Program-made: the position numbers and the translations under genes
The notes under the pieces: model-generated
What the model was told of the DNA's origin: nothing
Databases searched by the model: none
Seen by the model: only the letters and a program-made list of their open reading frames with translations
Assembly: GCF_002893095.1 (NCBI RefSeq)
Contig: NZ_PKQQ01000006.1
Coordinates: 186,001-250,000, forward strand
DNA: 64,000 nt
From: Stenotrophomonas sp. VV52
Lineage (GTDB): Bacteria; Pseudomonadota; Gammaproteobacteria; Xanthomonadales; Xanthomonadaceae
Direction: 5' to 3'
Part shown: positions 57,844 through 64,000 of the stretch, piece after piece
Layout of the letters: every line of letters starts with the position of its first letter
How positions within the stretch are numbered: the first letter of the stretch is position 1

Positions 57844-59721
57844 ATGGCCGTCCAAGACAACGCTGTTGCATCCACCCGCGCCACCCGCGCCGAGACCCCG
57901 CCCGCCGACCACTGGCAGCGCTGGGCCAGTGCGGAGGCCGTCGCTGCGGCGCGCGCGCCCAGCAACGTGGTGCCGCTCAATGCCGGCACGGCCGCGCCCG
58001 CAGCACCTACGCCGCCGGTCCTGCCGCCGGCGCAGTGGCAGGACGACGGCGCGCAGCTGCCGCTGGGCAGCGAGGCCCCCTACCGCGTGCTGATCGTCGA
58101 AGACGACCGTTCGCAGGCGCTGTTTGCACAGAGCGTGCTGCATGGCGCCGGGATGGAGGCGATCGTGCACAGCGAAGCCGAAGGCGTGCAACAGGTGATC
58201 ACCGAGCAGCGCCCTGACCTGATCCTGATGGACCTGCACCTGCCGGGCCTGGACGGCATGCGCCTGACCGCGCTGATCCGCCAGCAGCCCGGCCAGCAGC
58301 TGCTGCCGATCGTGTTCCTCAGCGGTGACCCGGACCCGGAGCGCCAGTTCGAAGTGCTCGACAGCGGCGCCGATGATTTCCTGAGCAAGCCGATCCGCCC
58401 GCGCCACCTGATCGCCGCGGTCTCCAACCGGATCCGCCGCGCCCGCGCGCAGGCCGCGATGCAGCCGGGCGCACAGGGCGCGCCGGCGATGAACAATCCC
58501 GAGACCGGCCTGCCGACCCGCCACCACGTGATGCAGCAGCTGAGCGGCGCGCTGGCGCACGGCGAGCACGGCGGCCTGTTCTTCATCGAAGTAGCCAGTG
58601 CGTTGGGCCTGCGCGAACGCTATGGCTATGCCGCGTTCGAGCGCCTGATGGTGCAGGCCGCGCAGCGGCTGGCCGACAACGCGCATCCGCACCTGCTGGC
58701 GCGCCTGAACGACAACAGCTTCCTGGTGCTGGCGCGGGGCCTGGACGAGGAAACCCTGGACGCCATGGCGCACCAGCTGCGCGACGAACTGTCCTCCCGC
58801 GCGTTCGTGATCCGCGACGAAGAGTCGGTGCACCTGCGCGGCGTCGTCGGGCATGCACAGCTGTCCGGCGGCTTCAGCGACGCCGGTACCGCGCTGGAAG
58901 CGGTGGAACGCACCACCCTGCAGGCGCGCCTGCTGCCGTCCGGGGTGGCCGCGCACGTGCGTCGGGAAGACGTGGCCGCGCAGGAACACCTGGCCATGCT
59001 TGAAGGCCAGCTCGAACCGGCCTACCAGCCGATCGTCGCGGTGGCTGGCGGCAACACCGCCCAGTACCAGGTGCTGCTGCGCCTGCGCCAGGCCGACGGC
59101 AGCGTGCTCAACGCCGGCCAGGTGATTCCGGCCGCGGAGGCGGCCGGACGCATCGCCGACCTCGACCAGCAGGTGCTGGACCATGCACTGGGCCTGCTCG
59201 ATCTGTACCAGCACGCCACCCAGCCGCTGAGCCTGTTCGTGTCGCAGTCGCTGCGCACGCTGGCCCGCGATGCCTTCGCCGACTGGCTGCTGGAAACGCT
59301 GCAGCAACGCAACCTGCCCGGCAGCGCGCTGGTCATCGACGTGCGCCTGCCCGACGCGCTGATCCACACCGTGACCCTGCAGCAGTTCTGCACGCGCATG
59401 AGTGCGGCCGGGGTGCGCTTCTGCCTGAGCCAGTTCGAGCCGGGCAGCGAAGCCAATGCGCTGTTGAACCAGCTGCCGCTGGCGTTCGTGCGTATGGCCG
59501 CGCGCTTCTCCAGCAGCCATGCCAACCAGCAGACCCGCGATGAACTGCGCGCGGCCATCGACGCCGCGCACCGCGCCGGCGCGATGATCATCGGGCAGCA
59601 GATCGAAGATCCCCAGGCCGCTGCGGCAATGTGGATGGGCGGGGTCGATTTCATCCAGGGCAACATGGTGCAGTCGGCCGGGAGCGAACTGAACTTCGAC
59701 TTCCACAACGCGGTGCTCTGA
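57844..59721 (+). CDS. Receiver / degenerate GGDEF / degenerate EAL protein
   Basis: A 625-residue protein. After a disordered start (1-78) there is a receiver domain with LIVEDDRSQAL and LMDLHLPGLDG (phospho-Asp at 130). The following GGDEF-like domain lacks the signature (LARLNDNSFLVLARG), and the EAL-like domain has QVL (residues 409-411) in place of EAL and LSQFEPGSEA in place of the DDFG-type metal loop. Neither cyclase nor phosphodiesterase activity is expected; like FimX it may bind c-di-GMP or a partner. GGGAG precedes ATG 57844. The hybrid kinase gene starts 2 bases after the stop, so they form a pair. Confidence 0.9.
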   Translation: MAVQDNAVASTRATRAETPPADHWQRWASAEAVAAARAPSNVVPLNAGTAAPAAPTPPVLPPAQWQDDGAQLPLGSEAPYRVLIVEDDRSQALFAQSVLHGAGMEAIVHSEAEGVQQVITEQRPDLILMDLHLPGLDGMRLTALIRQQPGQQLLPIVFLSGDPDPERQFEVLDSGADDFLSKPIRPRHLIAAVSNRIRRARAQAAMQPGAQGAPAMNNPETGLPTRHHVMQQLSGALAHGEHGGLFFIEVASALGLRERYGYAAFERLMVQAAQRLADNAHPHLLARLNDNSFLVLARGLDEETLDAMAHQLRDELSSRAFVIRDEESVHLRGVVGHAQLSGGFSDAGTALEAVERTTLQARLLPSGVAAHVRREDVAAQEHLAMLEGQLEPAYQPIVAVAGGNTAQYQVLLRLRQADGSVLNAGQVIPAAEAAGRIADLDQQVLDHALGLLDLYQHATQPLSLFVSQSLRTLARDAFADWLLETLQQRNLPGSALVIDVRLPDALIHTVTLQQFCTRMSAAGVRFCLSQFEPGSEANALLNQLPLAFVRMAARFSSSHANQQTRDELRAAIDAAHRAGAMIIGQQIEDPQAAAAMWMGGVDFIQGNMVQSAGSELNFDFHNAVL

Positions 59722-59723
59722 CC

Positions 59724-62063
<2,340 letters not shown>

Positions 62064-62064
62064 C

Positions 62065-62535
62065 TCACTCTTCCAGCTTGGTGAGCAGGTAGTTCGGCTC
62101 GCCGATGCGCTCGATCAGTTCCAGCTGGGTTTCCAGCCAGTCGATGTGCTCTTCCTCGTTGTCGAGGATCTTCACGAACAGCTGGCGGCTCACGTAGTCG
62201 GCCACCGAATCGGCATACGCCACCGCTTCGCGCAGGGTGACCACGCCTTCGCGTTCCAGCGCCAGGTCGCACTGCAGGATCTCGGTGGGGTTCTCGCCGA
62301 TGCGCAGCTTGCCCAGCGCCTGGAAGTTCGGCAGGCCTTCAAGGAACAGGATGCGATCGGAGAGCACGTCGGCGTGCTTCATCTCCTCGATCGATTCCTT
62401 GTACTCGTGTTCGGACAGTTCCTTCAGACCCCAGTTCTTCAGCATCTTGGCGTGCAGGAAGTACTGGTTGATCGCGGTCAGCTCGTTGTAGAGGACCTTG
62501 TTGAGGAATTCGATGACCTTGGCGTCGCCCTTCAT
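62065..62535 (-). CDS. bfr: Bacterioferritin
   Basis: A 156-residue iron storage protein. Ferroxidase ligands are present: [30 protein letters not shown] and [13 protein letters not shown]; the heme-ligand Met 52 is matched by the M in MKHAD. Start ATG 62535 ([11 protein letters not shown]). It lies 86 bases downstream of bfd on the same strand. Confidence 0.95.
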   Translation of the reverse strand: MKGDAKVIEFLNKVLYNELTAINQYFLHAKMLKNWGLKELSEHEYKESIEEMKHADVLSDRILFLEGLPNFQALGKLRIGENPTEILQCDLALEREGVVTLREAVAYADSVADYVSRQLFVKILDNEEEHIDWLETQLELIERIGEPNYLLTKLEE

Positions 62536-62620
62536 GACCGTGCTCCTGCAGCGTGAAAACGCCGGCACTGTAGCGCGTCGCGCGCCGTCATGATGAAACG
62601 CGAATCAGAACCGCTTGCCG

Positions 62621-62824
62621 TCAGGCAACGAGGCCCAGGACAGGCAATGGCAGGTCATGGGTATTGCGGGCCTTGGCCAGCAGGTCGGCAGCCATGTCCA
62701 GGCAGGAACCGCAGGTGGCGCCGCAGCCGGTACGCATGGTCAGCTCGGACACGCTGGCGACACCGCTCTGGGCGGCTTCGCGGATCTGGTGGTCGGTAAC
62801 CCCGTTGCAGATGCAGACGTACAC
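62621..62824 (-). CDS. bfd: Bacterioferritin-associated ferredoxin
   Basis: A 67-residue [2Fe-2S] protein that reduces bacterioferritin to mobilise iron. The four Cys are visible: MYVCICNGVTDHQI and GCGATCGSCLD. Typical length. Fur-like sites lie 54 bases upstream, so iron limitation should induce it. Confidence 0.92.
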   Translation of the reverse strand: MYVCICNGVTDHQIREAAQSGVASVSELTMRTGCGATCGSCLDMAADLLAKARNTHDLPLPVLGLVA

Positions 62825-62877
62825 GTGCGGACTCGGCAGGCAGGCCCGGATCGGCCTGTGGCTATTCCAATCGAAAC

Positions 62878-62915
62878 GAGAATGGTTGTCAATTTCGGAA
62901 ATGAATCATTCTCGA
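62878..62915. promoter_or_regulatory. Pair of Fur-box-like sites upstream of bfd
   Basis: GAGAATGGTTGTCAATTTC (62878-62896) and GGAAATGAATCATTCTCGA (62897-62915) both fit the GATAATGATAATCATTATC type inverted repeat, the second nearly symmetrically (AATGA-ATCATTCTC). They abut, and lie just upstream of the bfd start on the minus strand. Confidence 0.6.
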
Positions 62916-62942
62916 TACGGTTCAGCCAACCCGTTCAGGCAC

Positions 62943-62974
62943 AAAAAAAAAGACCGATCTTTCGATCGGTCTTT
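62943..62974 (-). terminator. Terminator after the tRNA genes
   Basis: AAAGACCGATC-TTTC-GATCGGTCTTT, preceded by an A-run that reads as a T-run on the minus strand, 10 bases after the tRNA-Gln end. Confidence 0.9.
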
Positions 62975-62983
62975 CTTCGTATA

Positions 62984-63058
62984 TGGCTGCCCCGGATGGA
63001 TTCGAACCACCGAATGCCTGAGTCAGAGTCAGGTGCCTTACCGCTTGGCGACGGGGCA
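62984..63058 (-). tRNA. tRNA-Gln (anticodon CTG)
   Basis: The minus strand folds as a cloverleaf: acceptor TGCCCCG paired with CGGGGCA, D-arm GCCAAGCGGTAAGGC, anticodon loop CT-CTG-AC closed by CCTGA/TCAGG, and T-arm GGTTCGAATCC. CCA is encoded. Confidence 0.95.
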
Positions 63059-63107
63059 ATAACTGCGTGCAATTGTTGCACTTTTTCACTAGAAAACCAA
63101 GCGGACT

Positions 63108-63184
63108 TGGTGGCTATGGGTGGACTCGAACCACCGACCCCAGCATTATGAGTGCTGTGCTCTAACCGGCTGAGCTACATAGCC
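63108..63184 (-). tRNA. tRNA-Met (anticodon CAT)
   Basis: The minus strand begins GGCTATGTAGCTCAG and ends with an encoded CCA. The anticodon loop is CT-CAT-AA, closed by a five-base stem (AGCA.. / ..TGCT), with T-loop GGTTCGAGTCC. A paired first acceptor base pair and the standard D-arm fit elongator rather than initiator Met. 77 bases. It precedes tRNA-Gln in the same transcript. Confidence 0.93.
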
Positions 63185-63305
63185 CTAGTGAGCCGGCAAT
63201 TCTGGACATGTAAACCGAATCTGTCAACACTTTTTCACCGCGCTTGTGAGTGGAGTGCGGGCATGGCACAGTCCCGACCAGTAGATTTTTCTAGGAGTCC
63301 GCATC

Positions 63306-63941
63306 GTGATCGATCCGGACGGCTATCGACCGAACGTCGGCATCGTGCTGATGCGGCAGGACGGGCAGGTGTTCTGGGCACGACGTGTGCGCCGGGATGG
63401 CTGGCAGTTCCCGCAGGGTGGGATGAACACCGACGAGACGCCTGTCGAAGCCATGTATCGCGAGTTGCATGAAGAAACAGGCCTGTTGCCAGAGCACGTG
63501 GAAGTGCTGGGTGCGACACCGGGCTGGCTGCGCTATCGCCTGCCGGCCCGTGCCATCCGTCGCAATGAGAAGCAGGTCTGCATCGGCCAGAAGCAGGTCT
63601 GGTTCCTGCTGCGCCTGGCCGGCGACGAATCGCACGTCAAACTGGACCATACCGACAGCCCCGAGTTCGACCAGTGGCGCTGGGTGGACTTCTGGTACCC
63701 GGTGGAACACGTGGTGATGTTCAAGCGCGGCGTGTACGCGCGCGCGCTGCGCCACCTGGCGCCGCTGGCGCGGGGCGTGGCCGGCACCGGCGTGGATTCG
63801 ATGCCCAGGTCCGCACAGGAAGCCTGGATGCCCGGCAATGCGGCCGGGCACGACCGTCCGCGCAAGCGCGCATCGGCGCCCAAGCGCGGCGGCGGCTATT
63901 GGCCACGCAGCAAGGCCAAGGGCGAACCGGGCGCGGTCTGA
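63306..63941 (+). CDS. rppH: RNA pyrophosphohydrolase RppH
   Basis: A 211-residue Nudix hydrolase that removes pyrophosphate from mRNA 5' ends. The N-terminus [16 protein letters not shown] and the Nudix box [23 protein letters not shown] are diagnostic. The GTG at 63306 follows TAGGAG. It is longer than E. coli RppH (176) because of a basic Arg/Lys/Ala-rich tail (about 170-211), which is likely disordered. Confidence 0.94.
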   Translation: MIDPDGYRPNVGIVLMRQDGQVFWARRVRRDGWQFPQGGMNTDETPVEAMYRELHEETGLLPEHVEVLGATPGWLRYRLPARAIRRNEKQVCIGQKQVWFLLRLAGDESHVKLDHTDSPEFDQWRWVDFWYPVEHVVMFKRGVYARALRHLAPLARGVAGTGVDSMPRSAQEAWMPGNAAGHDRPRKRASAPKRGGGYWPRSKAKGEPGAV

Positions 63942-63966
63942 ACCCTTTTGGCCCCGCTGAAACGAC

Positions 63967-63993
63967 AAAAGCCCGGCCGAAGCCGGGCTTTTG
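63967..63993 (+). terminator. Terminator after rppH
   Basis: AAAAGCCCGGC-CGAA-GCCGGGCTTTT, 26 bases after the stop, with T-run. Confidence 0.9.
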
Positions 63994-64000
63994 TGTTCCT

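Overview
The window reads as one stretch of chromosome from a high-GC gammaproteobacterium of the family Xanthomonadaceae, most likely Stenotrophomonas or a close relative. The evidence is the strong GC bias at third codon positions, palindromic repeats that begin with GTAG (like the SMAG elements of Stenotrophomonas maltophilia), a Rho with a long Gly/Asn/Gln/Arg-rich N-terminus, and many TonB-dependent receptors. No database search was possible, so gene names rest on recognised motifs and context.

Layout. 1-6861: housekeeping genes. A receiver-domain protein (cut by the window edge), ftsX, ftsE and rhlB lie on the minus strand; trxA and rho lie on the plus strand. 6862-14292: an accessory island. 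A secreted YD/RHS-repeat protein is translationally coupled to a second RHS protein with a variable C-terminal toxin-like domain, followed by two paralogous lipoproteins that look like immunity proteins. GC content falls over the toxin tip and the lipoproteins, and short similar sequences sit at both edges. 14297-23904: a beta-glucoside or oligosaccharide use locus with a GH3 glycosidase, LacI-family regulator, FucP-type transporter, large TonB-dependent receptor and JmjC/cupin-like protein. Near-identical 14-bp palindromes lie in its control regions. 23986-25572: a membrane diguanylate cyclase. 25585-27434: two tandem TonB-C-like secreted proteins.

27492-34065: AceK, a module of two roadblock/LC7 proteins, a Ras-like GTPase and an uncharacterised partner, then monomeric isocitrate dehydrogenase. 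34221-37420: a lipoprotein, a small LysM protein, QueF and an M20 amidohydrolase. 37681-45361: a tripartite-type RND efflux operon (MdtABC-like) without an outer-membrane channel gene. 45544-52049: a siderophore-type TonB receptor, a YccS-like protein and an MFS-acyltransferase fusion. 52248-53350: two CD225-like proteins and a DUF2752 protein. 53406-57017: a minus-strand cluster DUF6776 - bactofilin - erpA - nudC - ampE-like. 57202-62063: a DUF4126 protein, then a receiver/degenerate GGDEF-EAL protein and a hybrid histidine kinase that form a likely signalling pair. 62065-62824: the bfd-bfr iron storage pair under a Fur-like site. 62984-63184: tRNA-Gln and tRNA-Met. 63306-63941: rppH.

The most unusual part is the RHS island (7058-13862). 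A Sec-type signal peptide on the first RHS protein, a toxin tip with a His-then-Cys papain-like pattern, and two lipid-anchored partner proteins made of an internally duplicated cysteine-pair unit together suggest an envelope-targeted polymorphic toxin with duplicated periplasmic immunity.
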